A stretch of 64,000 nt of DNA from Aldehydirespirator sp028819505. GTDB lineage: Bacteria > Actinomycetota > Acidimicrobiia > Acidimicrobiales > Aldehydirespiratoraceae. Location: positions 2,914,001 through 2,978,000 of the forward strand of contig OZ242297.1 of NCBI GenBank assembly GCA_965207755.1, given 5' to 3'. A program made the translations under genes and the position numbers. Shown here in pieces: positions 17,334 to 26,189 of this stretch. How positions within the stretch are numbered: position 1 is the stretch's first letter; every line of letters starts with the position of its first letter. Below the pieces are notes generated by a model. That model was not told the origin of the DNA and did not search any database. It worked only from the letters and a program-made list of their open reading frames with translations.

Positions 17334-18155
17334 CTATCCGCGTGGCCCCCTTGTCACGCCGCTCTTGTCGGCTGCGGCCTGCTCCAGGCGCCTGGCCTCC
17401 TCAGGTGTCAGCGGCCGCCAGCGGCCCGGCGCCAGGCGCCGGTCGGCGAGGGGGCCGATCCTGGTCCGCACCAGGCGGAGCACCGGATGCCCCACCGCCT
17501 CGCACATCCTGCGGACCAGCCGGTTGCGTCCCTCATGGACGGTGATGCGCAGCACGTCGGGCGCCACCAGCGCCACCTTGGCCGGTCCGGTCGGACCGTC
17601 GTCAAGCTCCACGCCTTGGCGCAGGGCTCTCACCGCCGCCGGCTTCGGCTCGCCCGACACGTGCGCCAGGTACTCCTTGGCGATGCCGAACGACGGGTGG
17701 GCGAGCCGGTGGGCCAGGTCCCCGTCGTTGGTGAGCAGCAGCAGGCCCTCGGTCATCAGGTCGAGGCGCCCGACCGGGAAGACGCGGGGCTCTGCCGGCA
17801 CGAGGTCGGTGACGACGGGCCGTCCGTGCGGATCGTGCGCCGTGGTCACCACCCCGGCCGGCTTGTTGAGCAGGTAGTGGACGAGGTCGGGTCGCACGCC
17901 GACGACCGCGCCGTCGACCTCGACCACCGCCCGGGCCGCATCGACGCGGGCGCCCAGCCGGGCCACCGCTCCGTCGACGCGCACCCGTCCGTCTGAGATC
18001 AGCGACTCGCAGGCGCGGCGGCTCCCGAACCCGCACCGGGCCAGGACCTTCTGCAGACGCTCACCGCCGGCCGATGTCACGGCCGGCGGGCGCTCCAGGC
18101 CATCGACGATCCGGGGGCGGACCTCGTGCAGTGGCTCACCGCCGGCCGATGTCAC
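17334..18155 (-). CDS. rluB: Pseudouridine synthase, RluB/RsuA family
   Basis: Isomerises uridine to pseudouridine in ribosomal RNA. It has an N-terminal S4 domain (ERLQKVLARCGFGSRRACES), the catalytic GRLDLMTEGLLLLTNDGDLA block with the key aspartate, and the ITVHEGRNRLVRRMCEAVGH C-terminal motif. Two GTG starts are possible. The one at 18155 overlaps the scpB stop by four bases (GTGA) and gives 273 residues; the one at 18080 gives 248 residues and matches homologues better. The two starts lie in a direct repeat 75 bp apart and in frame, so the first 25 residues look like a duplicated start. The scpA-scpB-rluB order is typical. Confidence 0.93.
   Translation of the reverse strand: MTSAGGEPLHEVRPRIVDGLERPPAVTSAGGERLQKVLARCGFGSRRACESLISDGRVRVDGAVARLGARVDAARAVVEVDGAVVGVRPDLVHYLLNKPAGVVTTAHDPHGRPVVTDLVPAEPRVFPVGRLDLMTEGLLLLTNDGDLAHRLAHPSFGIAKEYLAHVSGEPKPAAVRALRQGVELDDGPTGPAKVALVAPDVLRITVHEGRNRLVRRMCEAVGHPVLRLVRTRIGPLADRRLAPGRWRPLTPEEARRLEQAAADKSGVTRGPRG
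18059..18155. repeat. Duplicated rluB start region
   Basis: The block CTCACCGCCGGCCGATGTCA occurs at 18060-18079 and again 75 bases away at 18135-18154. Each copy encodes VTSAGGE with its own GTG in the rluB frame. Confidence 0.9.
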
Positions 18156-18808
18156 GGGCCGCTGCCGGCGGCTCCGCCCGGGTCCGGGTCCTGGTCTTGG
18201 TGGGGCCCCTCTGCGTCGGGCACCACCCGCAGCCGTCGCTCCATGGCCTCGACCGCGTCGGGGTCCGGGACGGACTCGCCGAGCGGCGGCAGATCGTCGA
18301 GGGAGTCGAGGCCCAGATGCTCCAGGAACTGCGACGTGGTCCCGTACAGCACCGCCTGGCCCGGTCCCGGGAGACGGGCGACCTCCTCGATGTAGCCGCG
18401 GCGTCCCAGCGTCCGCATCACGCCGTCCACGTTCACCCCCCGGATCTCGGCGACCTGGTGGCGCGACACCGGCTGCTTGTAGGCCACCACGGCCAGCGTC
18501 TCGAGCGCGGCAGCCGAGATCCGCACGCCATGGCCCTCGCGCACGAACCGCTCCACGTGGACGTCCTGGCTGGGCGCGGTCTGGTAGCGGTAGCCGCCCG
18601 CCACTCGCGCCAGCACGAAGCCTCGTCCCTGCGACTCGTACTCGGCCGCGAGCGCGTCGCAGGCAGCTAGCACCTGCTCCGTCGAGGCCAGGACGACGGC
18701 CGCCAGCACCTGCGGCGAAAGGGGCTCGTCCGCGAGCAGAAGCACCGCCTCCAGCGCGGCCGCGATCGAGGCGTCCTGCGAAGTCGCGGGGTCCGCAGCG
18801 CTGGTCAC
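18152..18808 (-). CDS. scpB: Segregation and condensation protein B
   Basis: Winged-helix kleisin partner that binds ScpA and SMC in chromosome condensation. The GTG at 18808 gives 218 residues beginning VTSAADPATSQ. Recognisable segments are ALEAVLLLADEPLSPQVLA, ALETLAVVAYKQPVSRHQVA and EIRGVNVDGVMRTLGRRGYI. The start lies eight bases after the scpA stop, and its own stop overlaps the first rluB GTG. The C-terminal 40 residues are acidic and proline-rich, beyond the usual core. Confidence 0.93.
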   Translation of the reverse strand: MTSAADPATSQDASIAAALEAVLLLADEPLSPQVLAAVVLASTEQVLAACDALAAEYESQGRGFVLARVAGGYRYQTAPSQDVHVERFVREGHGVRISAAALETLAVVAYKQPVSRHQVAEIRGVNVDGVMRTLGRRGYIEEVARLPGPGQAVLYGTTSQFLEHLGLDSLDDLPPLGESVPDPDAVEAMERRLRVVPDAEGPHQDQDPDPGGAAGSGP

Positions 18809-18816
18809 CGGCCGCC

Positions 18817-19647
18817 TCAGCCGTCGTAGGCGTCCGCGCCGGCCGTTGCGGCCTGGCGAGCACCGGCGTCCTCGCCGCCGGTCCACGAGATGACGATGTC
18901 CCCGAACGTGGTCGCCTGCTGGACGTCGGCCAGGCCCTGCTTGACCAGCTCGAGCACAGCCAGGAACCGCACCACCAGTTCGAGACGATCGTCGATGCCG
19001 GCGGTGAGCCGCCGGAAGGTGGCCCGCCCGGAACTGGTGAGCTTCCCGATCAACTCGGCCACGGCGTCGCCCACGGTCAGCGAGATCGGCGTGATGTGGG
19101 CGGTGTCCACCCGCGGCGCGGCACGGGGGGCCGCGGCCCGCAGGCAGGCGGTGCGGAGGTCGGCGGGAGACACTCCCTGCAGCACCGCCGGAGCCAGCAT
19201 GAGCCAGCGGTCCTCGGTGATGCCCATGCTGCGGGGGTGGCTGCGGGCCGCCGCCTCGAACAGCCGGCGCAGCCTCTGGGACGCATCCCGGAAAGTGCTG
19301 CACTCGAGCAGGCGGGCCAGCAGCAGATCCCGCTCCGAGACCGCTTCCAGCTCGTCGTCGAGGTCCACCGCGGCCTCGGTGGGCAGCAGGCGCTTGATCT
19401 TCATGTCGACCAGGGTCGCGGCCATCAGCAGGAATTCGGTGGCCACCTCCAGGTCGCAGTCGGGCATCCGCTCGAGTCCGGCCACGAAGGAGTCGGTGAT
19501 CCGGGCGATGGAAATGTCGTAGATCTCCACCTGCTCACGGAGGATGAGCTGCAGCAGCACTTCGAGCGGTCCGCTGTAGACGGGCGTGGACACCTGGCAG
19601 CCGGCCGGCAGGCTGCCGTGAGCGAGCGTGGACGCCTGGTAGGACAT
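18817..19647 (-). CDS. scpA: Segregation and condensation protein A
   Basis: Kleisin subunit that bridges the SMC heads. The 276-residue protein has the N-terminal FSGPLEVLLQLI-type motif (here YSGPLEVLLQLILREQVEIYDISIA begins at about residue 24), the DLEVATEFLLMAATLVDMKIK helix region and a C-terminal winged-helix segment ending VRFLAVLELVKQGLADVQQ. The N-terminal 20 residues are poorly conserved, so a slightly later start is possible. First gene of scpA-scpB-rluB, divergent from trpS with a 131-base spacer that holds a family-A repeat. Confidence 0.93.
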   Translation of the reverse strand: MSYQASTLAHGSLPAGCQVSTPVYSGPLEVLLQLILREQVEIYDISIARITDSFVAGLERMPDCDLEVATEFLLMAATLVDMKIKRLLPTEAAVDLDDELEAVSERDLLLARLLECSTFRDASQRLRRLFEAAARSHPRSMGITEDRWLMLAPAVLQGVSPADLRTACLRAAAPRAAPRVDTAHITPISLTVGDAVAELIGKLTSSGRATFRRLTAGIDDRLELVVRFLAVLELVKQGLADVQQATTFGDIVISWTGGEDAGARQAATAGADAYDG

Positions 19648-19713
19648 CGAACGCGAGATTACCCGCCAGAGGCCGATCGAGCGGATGGGGATCCTCCAGG
19701 GCCGGGGCGCGCA

Positions 19714-19761
19714 GCTCGGCCGTGGCCCGAGCGGCCCGTGAGTGAAGCGACCAGGAGCGGA
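19714..19761. repeat. Dispersed GC-rich spacer repeat, family A, copy 4
   Basis: GGCCGTGGCCCGAGCGGCCC followed by GTGAGTGAAGCGACCAGGAG. Located in the divergent spacer between scpA and trpS, ending 17 bases before the trpS start. Confidence 0.85.
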
Positions 19762-19778
19762 ATGTACGCTGGCCCGCC

Positions 19779-20759
19779 ATGGCGAGGGTCCTGTCCGGCA
19801 TCCAGCCCAGCGGCGACCTGCACCTGGGCAACTACCTGGGCGCGATCCGCAACTGGGCGAGGATCCAGCACACCGCCGACGCCTTCCACCCCGTGGTGGA
19901 TCTCCACGCCGTGACCGTGCCCCAAGAGCCGGGCGAGCTTGGCAGGGCGACGCTGCGGATGTCGCAGATGCTGATGGCCGCCGGGCTCGACCCGGATGTC
20001 TGCACGATCTTCGTGCAGAGCCACGTGCGGGAGCACACCGAGTGTGCCTGGCTGCTGGAGTGTACCGTGTCGTTCGGCGAGCTGAGCCGGATGACCCAGT
20101 TCAAGGACAAGTCGGGCCGGCAGCAGTTCATCTCGGCCGGGCTGTTCACCTACCCCGCGCTCCAGGCGGCCGACATCCTGCTGTACGACGCCGACGAGGT
20201 GCCGGTGGGCGCCGACCAGCGCCAGCACATCGAGCTCACCCGCGACATCGCCGAGCGGTTCAACTCCCGCTACGGCGAGACCTTCAGGCTGCCCGCCGCG
20301 GTGGTCCCGGCGGCGGGGGCCCGGGTCATGGACCTGCAGACCCCGACCGACAAGATGTCCAAGTCGCTGGATTCGCCCCGGGGCACGGTGGACATCCTCG
20401 ACGACCCGTCGGCCATCGCCCGCAAGATCAGGTCGGCCGTCACCGACAGCGAGGCCGATGTGCGCTACGACGTCGAGGCCAAGCCGGGAGTGTCGAACCT
20501 GCTGTCGATACTGGGGGCGGCCACCGGCCGAACACCGGAGGAGGCCGCCGGGGACTACACGATGTACGGGCCGCTCAAGGCCGACACCGCCGAAGCGGTG
20601 GTCGAGCTGCTGCGCCCCGTCCGGGCCCGCTTCGCCGAGCTGGAGGCCGACCCGGCCGAGACGTCGCGGCTGCTGCGGATCGGCGCCGGCAAGGCCCGGG
20701 CCATCGCGGCCGCGACCCTCGAACGGGCCCGCTCCAACATCGGCCTGCTCGCCCCCTGA
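19779..20759 (+). CDS. trpS: Tryptophanyl-tRNA synthetase
   Basis: Class I synthetase charging tRNA-Trp. The 326-residue protein has the first signature as SGIQPSGDLHLGNYLGAI (HLGN in place of HIGH, about residues 6-23), the DYIQALLY-like region ADILLYDADEVPVGADQRQH and the KMSKS loop at 192-196. It is the only plus-strand gene between ispH and the hydrolase gene at 30947, and it converges with xerD across a 66-base spacer that contains a family-B palindrome, which could act as a two-way terminator. Confidence 0.97.
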   Translation: MARVLSGIQPSGDLHLGNYLGAIRNWARIQHTADAFHPVVDLHAVTVPQEPGELGRATLRMSQMLMAAGLDPDVCTIFVQSHVREHTECAWLLECTVSFGELSRMTQFKDKSGRQQFISAGLFTYPALQAADILLYDADEVPVGADQRQHIELTRDIAERFNSRYGETFRLPAAVVPAAGARVMDLQTPTDKMSKSLDSPRGTVDILDDPSAIARKIRSAVTDSEADVRYDVEAKPGVSNLLSILGAATGRTPEEAAGDYTMYGPLKADTAEAVVELLRPVRARFAELEADPAETSRLLRIGAGKARAIAAATLERARSNIGLLAP

Positions 20760-20762
20760 CCC

Positions 20763-20810
20763 GAATTGGCAGCACGATGCACCCCCATGGGGGCATGACG
20801 CTGCCGATTC
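20763..20810. repeat. Family-B 48-bp palindromic element, copy 1
   Basis: Ends GAATTGGCAGC and GCTGCCGATTC; the core contains a second dyad (CCCCCATGGGGG). Single copy in the convergent spacer between trpS and xerD. Confidence 0.9.
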
Positions 20811-20825
20811 GCGGCTGAAGGCGGC

Positions 20826-21782
20826 TCAGCGGGCGGTGGCGCGGGGGTGGGCGGCTCTGTAGACCGCCCTCAGGCGCTCGGTCGAGACCTTGGTGTAGAT
20901 CTGGGTGGTCGAGATCGAGGCGTGGCCGAGCATCTCCTGCACTATGCGTATGTCGGCGCCGCCGTCGAGCATGTGGGTGGCGCAGGAGTGGCGCAGCACG
21001 TGGGGGGTCAGCAGCGACCCGATCCCGGCCGCCTCGCCGTGGCGGCGCACGATCAGCCACAGTCCCTGGCGGCCGAGGCGCCCGCCCCGCTGATTGAGGA
21101 ACACCGCCTCGGCGTCGCCGCGGCGGGCCCAGCGGGCCGGCTCCAGCTCGCCGCGCCCCGCCGGCGCAAGCCACCGCTCCAGCGCCCCCGCGGCGCACCG
21201 GCCCAGCGGCACTATGCGCTGCTTGGCGCCCTTGCCGGTGAGGCGCACCAGACCGTCGTGGAGGTCCACGTCGGGCAGCGACAGCGAACCGGCCTCCGAG
21301 ATCCGGCAGCCGGTGCCGTACAGCAGCTCCAGCACGGCCCGGTCGCGGCGGGACGGCGGATCGTCGCCCGCGACGGCATCCATCAGGGAGGCGACCTGGG
21401 CGACCGACAGGGCCTTGGGGAGGCCCCGTGGAAGGCTCGGGATCTCGACGTCGGCGCCCGGGTCGTCGGCCCGGTGGCCCTCGACGACCAAGAACCGGTG
21501 CAGCCCCCTCACCGACACCAGCATCCGGGTGACTGAGGCCGGCGCCAATCCCTCCTGCTGCAGGGCGCGGACGAACGCGACCACATCGCCCGCTTCGACG
21601 TCGTCGAGGCTCCGCTCTCGGGCCGCCAGGTGACCCTGGTAGCGCAGCAGGTCGCGGCGGTAGGCCTCCACCGTGCGCGGGGACCGGCCCCGCTCAACTG
21701 CGAGCCAGGCCAGGAACTCCCCGGCCATGGCGTCGAGAACCGCCCCGGACGGCGGCGCGTCCGGCGGGGACGCGGGGCTCAC
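20826..21782 (-). CDS. xerD: Tyrosine recombinase XerD
   Basis: Site-specific recombinase that resolves chromosome dimers at dif. The 318-residue product, started at the GTG at 21782 that overlaps the nudix stop (GTGA), has an N-terminal SAM-like domain (FLAWLAVERGRSPRTVEAYR) and a catalytic domain with Arg in YGTGCRISEA, Lys in LTGKGAKQR, the HVLRHSCATHML box and LGHASISTTQIYT with the nucleophilic tyrosine. Position next to nudix, pyrG and recN is the housekeeping xerD context, so this is not a phage integrase. Confidence 0.94.
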   Translation of the reverse strand: MSPASPPDAPPSGAVLDAMAGEFLAWLAVERGRSPRTVEAYRRDLLRYQGHLAARERSLDDVEAGDVVAFVRALQQEGLAPASVTRMLVSVRGLHRFLVVEGHRADDPGADVEIPSLPRGLPKALSVAQVASLMDAVAGDDPPSRRDRAVLELLYGTGCRISEAGSLSLPDVDLHDGLVRLTGKGAKQRIVPLGRCAAGALERWLAPAGRGELEPARWARRGDAEAVFLNQRGGRLGRQGLWLIVRRHGEAAGIGSLLTPHVLRHSCATHMLDGGADIRIVQEMLGHASISTTQIYTKVSTERLRAVYRAAHPRATAR

Positions 21783-22342
21783 TGTCGCAATCGGCGCAGT
21801 GCGAGGAGCACGCCGACGATGCTCTTGGCGTCGCGTATCCCGCCCCGGTCGATCATGGCCTCGGCCTCGTCCAGGCCGACGCGCTCGATGGTCATCCACT
21901 CCTCCTCGGCCCCGTCAGGGGCGCGGGGCACGGGACGAAGCCCGGTGGCCAGGAAGACGTGGGTCAGCTCGTCGCAGAAGCCGGGCGAGTTGAAGAACGT
22001 CCCCAACTCCTCCAGGGAGTCGCAGGCCAGACCGGCCTCCTCGGCGAGCTCCCGGCGGGCCGTGCTCGCCGGGTCCTCCCCGCCCACGTCGCGGGTTCCG
22101 GCCGGGATCTCGAGCAGTTCGCTCTCCAGCGGCGTGCGGTACTGCCGCAGCAGCACGATCTCGTCGCCGTCCACAGCCACCACCGCCACCGCGCCGCGGT
22201 GGTGAACCACGTCCCGTGTCATCGTGCCGCCGTCGGGGGTGGTGAAGACGCTCTCGGTCAGGCGCACGACCCGGCCGGCGTGGATCTCGCGCTCGCTGAC
22301 CTTCCGGAAACCGCCGCCCCGCGCGCCGGGCACCGTGGTCAT
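21779..22342 (-). CDS. NUDIX hydrolase, ADP-ribose pyrophosphatase-like
   Basis: Hydrolyses nucleoside diphosphates linked to another moiety; by resemblance an ADP-ribose pyrophosphatase. The 187-residue product from ATG 22342 has the N-terminal strand GRVVRLTESVFTTPDG, LLRQYRTPLESELLEIPAG and a Nudix box ending ARRELAEEAGLA. The box is one residue longer than the classical G-x5-E spacing. It lies in the pyrG-nudix-xerD order usual for actinobacteria and overlaps xerD by four bases. Confidence 0.9.
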   Translation of the reverse strand: MTTVPGARGGGFRKVSEREIHAGRVVRLTESVFTTPDGGTMTRDVVHHRGAVAVVAVDGDEIVLLRQYRTPLESELLEIPAGTRDVGGEDPASTARRELAEEAGLACDSLEELGTFFNSPGFCDELTHVFLATGLRPVPRAPDGAEEEWMTIERVGLDEAEAMIDRGGIRDAKSIVGVLLALRRLRQ

Positions 22343-22351
22343 GCCGGCGCC

Positions 22352-22400
22352 GCGGCCCGGGGCCCGAGCGGCCCGGGGCCCCGGCGAACAGGGGCGGGAG
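22352..22400. repeat. Dispersed GC-rich spacer repeat, family A, diverged copy 6
   Basis: GGCCCGAGCGGCCCGGGGCC followed by CGGCGAACAGGGGCGGGA. Same order of blocks as copies 3 and 4 but more diverged. Between the nudix start and the pyrG stop. Confidence 0.65.
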
Positions 22401-22426
22401 ACTCCCGGCATCGGAGCGCAGCGTTC

Positions 22427-24079
22427 TCAGACATTGGACGCTGGCTCCAAGTCGCTCATTTCCGGCAGCTTGGGGTTGCGGCCCGCGGCTCTCAACATGG
22501 CCGCGGCCACCAGCCCGCGGAAGAGGGGGGCCGGCCGGTTGGGGCGGCTCTTGAACTCCGGGTGGGCCTGGGTTCCCACCCAGAAGGGGTGGCCGTCCAG
22601 TTCGATGAACTCCACCAGCCTCCCGTCGGGCGACTCGCCGCACAGCACCACGCCGGACTCCTCGAAGCGGCTCCGGTAGCGGGGGTTGAACTCGTAGCGG
22701 TGACGGTGCCGCTCCGACACCACCTCCTCGCCGTAGGCGCGGGCGACCTGCGAGCCGGCACGGAGTTGGGCCACGTAGGCGCCCAGGCGCATGGTGCCGC
22801 CGTAGTCGGTGACGCCGCGCTGGCTGTCCATGAGGTCGATCACCGGATGGGGCGTCCGCGCGTCGAACTCAGTGGAGTTGGCGTCGGCTAGCCCCAGGGC
22901 GTTGCGGGCGTACTCGATGGTCATCACCTGCATGCCCAGGCACAGGCCGAGGCACGGGATCAGATGCTCGCGGGCGTAGCCGGCGGCTGCGATCTTGCCC
23001 TCGACGCCCCGCTCGCCGAAGCCCCCGGGAATGACGATGCCGTCAAGGTCGCGCAGCCGCCCCGCGACGAGCAGCCCCTCCACCTCCTCGGACTGCACCC
23101 ACTCGATGTCGATCACGGCACCATGGTGGATCCCGGCATGGTTGAGAGCCTCGATCACCGACAGGTAGGCGTCGGGCAGGCTCACGTACTTGCCGATGAG
23201 CCCGACACGCACCGGCGTCGCGGCGTCGCGGACCCGGCCCACAAGGGCCTCCCACTCGGCCAGGTCCACCGTGCGGGCGTCGAGTCCGAGCTGCCTGCAC
23301 ACGACAGCGTCGAGACCCTCGTCGCGCAGGATCAAGGGAATCTCGTAGAGGCTGGCCGAGTCGGCACAGGTTATGACCGCCTCCGGCGACACATCGCACA
23401 GGTTGGAGATCTTGCTCTCGAGGTCCCTGGTGAGAGGCGTCTCGCAGCGGCACACGATGGCGTCGGGCTGCACCCCCCGCGAGCGGAGCTCGGTCACGGA
23501 GTGCTGGGTCGGCTTGGTCTTCTGCTCGCCGGTGGGTCCGATGAACGGCACCAGGGTGACGTGCACGAAGCAGACGTTCTCGCGGCCCACGTCCAGCCGG
23601 AACTGCCGGACGGCCTCTAGGAAGGGAAGGATCTCGATGTCGCCGACAGTGCCGCCGACCTCGGTGATCACCACATCGACGTCGTCGCCGGCGAGGCGGG
23701 CGATGCGCCGCTTGATCTCGTCGGTCACGTGCGGGATGACCTGCACGGTGCGGCCGAGGTAGTCGCCCCGGCGCTCCGCGGCGATCACCGCCGAGTAGAT
23801 CGACCCTGTGGTGCCGTTGGACTCGCAGGTGAGGCTCTCGTCGATGAAGCGCTCGTAGTGGCCGAGATCGAGGTCGGTCTCGCCGCCGTCGTCGGTGACG
23901 AACACCTCGCCGTGCTCGAACGGGTTCATGGTGCCCGGGTCGACGTTCAGGTAGGGATCGAGCTTGAGCATGGTCACTCGCAGGCCCCGGGCCTTCAGCA
24001 AGCGGCCCAGCGAGGCCCCCGTCAGTCCCTTGCCCAAGCCGCTGACGACCCCACCGGTGACGAAGACGTGCTTTGTCAT
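22427..24079 (-). CDS. pyrG: CTP synthase
   Basis: Aminates UTP to CTP using glutamine-derived ammonia. The 550-residue protein begins MTKHVFVTGGVVSGLGKGLT with the synthetase P-loop. It has the EVGGTVGDIEILPFLEA segment and a C-terminal class I glutaminase domain with the nucleophile in CLGLCLGMQ and the HPEF histidine/glutamate pair. Full length for the family. It is upstream of the nudix and xerD genes and downstream of recN, separated from recN by a 276-base spacer full of direct repeats. Confidence 0.98.
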   Translation of the reverse strand: MTKHVFVTGGVVSGLGKGLTGASLGRLLKARGLRVTMLKLDPYLNVDPGTMNPFEHGEVFVTDDGGETDLDLGHYERFIDESLTCESNGTTGSIYSAVIAAERRGDYLGRTVQVIPHVTDEIKRRIARLAGDDVDVVITEVGGTVGDIEILPFLEAVRQFRLDVGRENVCFVHVTLVPFIGPTGEQKTKPTQHSVTELRSRGVQPDAIVCRCETPLTRDLESKISNLCDVSPEAVITCADSASLYEIPLILRDEGLDAVVCRQLGLDARTVDLAEWEALVGRVRDAATPVRVGLIGKYVSLPDAYLSVIEALNHAGIHHGAVIDIEWVQSEEVEGLLVAGRLRDLDGIVIPGGFGERGVEGKIAAAGYAREHLIPCLGLCLGMQVMTIEYARNALGLADANSTEFDARTPHPVIDLMDSQRGVTDYGGTMRLGAYVAQLRAGSQVARAYGEEVVSERHRHRYEFNPRYRSRFEESGVVLCGESPDGRLVEFIELDGHPFWVGTQAHPEFKSRPNRPAPLFRGLVAAAMLRAAGRNPKLPEMSDLEPASNV

Positions 24080-24129
24080 CGGGCTCTCATCCTACCGCGC
24101 CGGGAGCGGGAATGGGCGGACACCGTGTC

Positions 24130-24352
24130 GCCGCTCGTCGTTCGCCCGTGCCGCCGCTCGTCGTTCGCTCGTGTCGCCGCTCGTCTTGGCCCGTCTCCGC
24201 TCGTGGGCGCCCGCGTTCGTTCGTCTCCGTTCGTGGGCGCCCGTGTTCGCTCGTTTCGCCGCTCGTCTTGGCCCGTCTCCGCTCGTGGGCGCCCGCGTTC
24301 GTTCGTCTCCATTCGTGGGCGCCCGTGTTCGCTCGTTTCGCCCGTGTTCGCT
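24130..24352. repeat. 82-bp direct repeat and shorter related repeats
   Basis: Two nearly identical 82-bp units at 24181-24262 and 24263-24344. Shorter pieces of the same sequence (CGCTCGTCGTTCGC types) precede them, and the units contain internal CGTGGGCGCCCG sub-repeats. They fill the pyrG-recN spacer; frames stay open through them but I see no gene. Confidence 0.92.
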
Positions 24353-24355
24353 CTG

Positions 24356-25942
24356 TCAGCCGTGGCGGCACGCCGAAGCCCCCGAGAGCAGCTCCTCGGC
24401 GTGCTGCCGGGCCGACGCCGACTGCGGAGACCCCGAGAGCATCCTCGAGAGCTCCGCAAGCCGATCCTCGCCCTGCAGGGCTCGCAGGCCCACCACCACA
24501 GACCCGCCGACCTCGGACTTCTCCAGCGCAACATGATGGTCGGCGTGGGCCGCCACCTGCGGGAGATGGGTCACCACGATCACCTGATGCTCACCGGTCA
24601 ACTGGGCCAGGCTGCGGCCGATGGCCTGGGCGGCCGTCCCGCCGAGGCCGGCGTCGACCTCGTCGAAGATCAGCGTCGGAGGCCCCGCGGCGAGCACCAG
24701 CCTGAGCGCCAGCATCGTCCGGGCCAACTCGCCTCCGCTGGCCGCCCGGCTCAAGGGCAGGGGATCGTGACCCGGATTGGCCGCCAGTCTGAACGAGACC
24801 CGCTCCCCGGCGTCGCCCTCGACCTCGACGTCCAGGCGGGCGGCGGCCATGGCCAGGCCGGCCAGGCGCCCCTCGACCGCGGCCGCCAGCCGGGGCGCAG
24901 CCGCGGCGCGCGCACCCAGCACACGCGACCTCTCGGCTGCGAGACGCCCGGACACACCGGATCGGCGCCGCTCCAGGGAGAGGGCCCGCTCGTCGTGGGC
25001 CTCCAGGCCGGCGAGGCGGTCGGCGGCCTGCGAACGGAAGTCGAGCACCTCGCCCAGCGTCGCGCCGTACTTGCGCCGCAGGACGGCCAGAAGCTGCCGC
25101 CGGTCGCGCAGCGCGGCGAGCGCGGCCGGGTCGTCGTCGATCGCCTCCGAGCGGGTCCTGGCCTCGGCTGCTACGTCGGCGACCTCCGCCGACGCGTCGA
25201 GAATGCGACCCGCAAGATCGACGAACGGCGCACGGCCGGCGAGAGCGGCCTGGGCCCGGGCCAGACCCTCCGATACCGGGCCGTCGGCGCCGAGCAGCCC
25301 GACCGCCAGCGCGGCAGCTTCCCGGTGCGCGGCCGCGCCGGCCAGGATCGACTCGTCGCGGTCGAGGCGCCCGTCCTCGTCGGGGTCGGAGACGGCGGCC
25401 CCGTCGATCTCCGCGAGCTGATGGCGCAGCAGGTCCATCTCCCGGAGGCGGGCCCGGGCATCGCCGCCCAGTTCCGCGAGCCCGGCATCGATGGCTCTGA
25501 GATCATCGGCGAGGCTCTCCAGCCTGACGGTGTCGACGCCTCCGAACCGGTCGAGGGCAGCCCTCTGCACACCGCCCTGCAACAGCGACTGGTGAGCATG
25601 CTGGCCGTGCAGGTCGATCAGGTCCCGCCCCGAGTCGGCGAGCGCGCCCACGGTGGCCAGGTGACCGTCGATGTAGGCCCGCGACCGTCCCTGGACCGGT
25701 ATCACCCGCCGCACCACGATCTCAGTGTCGCCGGTTGCGAAGCGGCCCTCGATCTCGGCCTGGGATGCGCCCGGCCGAACCAGCGCGGCGTCGGCGCGGC
25801 CGCCGGTGAGCAGGTCGAGGGCGCCGACCACCAGAGTCTTGCCCGCGCCCGTCTCGCCGGTGACAGCAGTCATTCCCCTGCCGAACACGGCGGAGACCTC
25901 GTCGATCACGCCGAGGTCGCGTACCACCAGCTCAACCAGCAT
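24356..25942 (-). CDS. recN: DNA repair protein RecN
   Basis: SMC-like ATPase that acts early in double-strand break repair. The 528-residue product has Walker A GETGAGKTLV near residue 30, the IDLHGQHAHQSLL motif, a long coiled-coil centre, the signature LSRAASGGELART and Walker B LIFDEVDAGLGG, then VTHLPQVAAHADHH. Start at ATG 25942 (MLVELVVRDLGVI), as in the family. Order recN-nadK-tlyA is typical of actinobacteria, but here nadK and recN are separated by a 210-base spacer holding copies of the nadK 3' end. Confidence 0.96.
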   Translation of the reverse strand: MLVELVVRDLGVIDEVSAVFGRGMTAVTGETGAGKTLVVGALDLLTGGRADAALVRPGASQAEIEGRFATGDTEIVVRRVIPVQGRSRAYIDGHLATVGALADSGRDLIDLHGQHAHQSLLQGGVQRAALDRFGGVDTVRLESLADDLRAIDAGLAELGGDARARLREMDLLRHQLAEIDGAAVSDPDEDGRLDRDESILAGAAAHREAAALAVGLLGADGPVSEGLARAQAALAGRAPFVDLAGRILDASAEVADVAAEARTRSEAIDDDPAALAALRDRRQLLAVLRRKYGATLGEVLDFRSQAADRLAGLEAHDERALSLERRRSGVSGRLAAERSRVLGARAAAAPRLAAAVEGRLAGLAMAAARLDVEVEGDAGERVSFRLAANPGHDPLPLSRAASGGELARTMLALRLVLAAGPPTLIFDEVDAGLGGTAAQAIGRSLAQLTGEHQVIVVTHLPQVAAHADHHVALEKSEVGGSVVVGLRALQGEDRLAELSRMLSGSPQSASARQHAEELLSGASACRHG

Positions 25943-25997
25943 CGGCACTCTCCGGCGCCCCAAGCCTCAGATCGACCGGCAAAGGCACCATCCCGCG

Positions 25998-26189
25998 CCA
26001 TGAGCCTCAGCGGTCATCGAGCCGCGGCGTCGCCGCGGGGCCGGCCCATCGCCGGCGCCCCCTCCCACGCCATGAGCCTCAGCGGTCATTGAGACCGAAC
26101 TTCGTTTCGAGCACCCTCGAGCCCACCGACCACCTGCCCGGCGACATGCCCCTCAGCGGTCATTGAGACCGAACTTCGTCTTGAGCACC
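25998..26189. repeat. Copies of the nadK 3' end in the spacer
   Basis: The sequence around the nadK stop (26145-26189) is repeated at 26071-26115 with only a few differences. Its first 20 bases (CCATGAGCCTCAGCGGTCAT) also occur near 25998-26018. The main copies are 74 bases apart. Confidence 0.92.

Noticed and set aside
20763..20810. Family-B palindromes explained simply as transcription terminators
   Set aside because: They also occur in divergent spacers and inside a coding end, lack T tracts and share invariant ends, so termination alone does not explain them.
20826..21782. Tyrosine recombinase as sign of a prophage or integrative element
   Set aside because: Sequence and position between trpS, the nudix gene and pyrG fit housekeeping XerD. 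No att repeats or phage genes are nearby.
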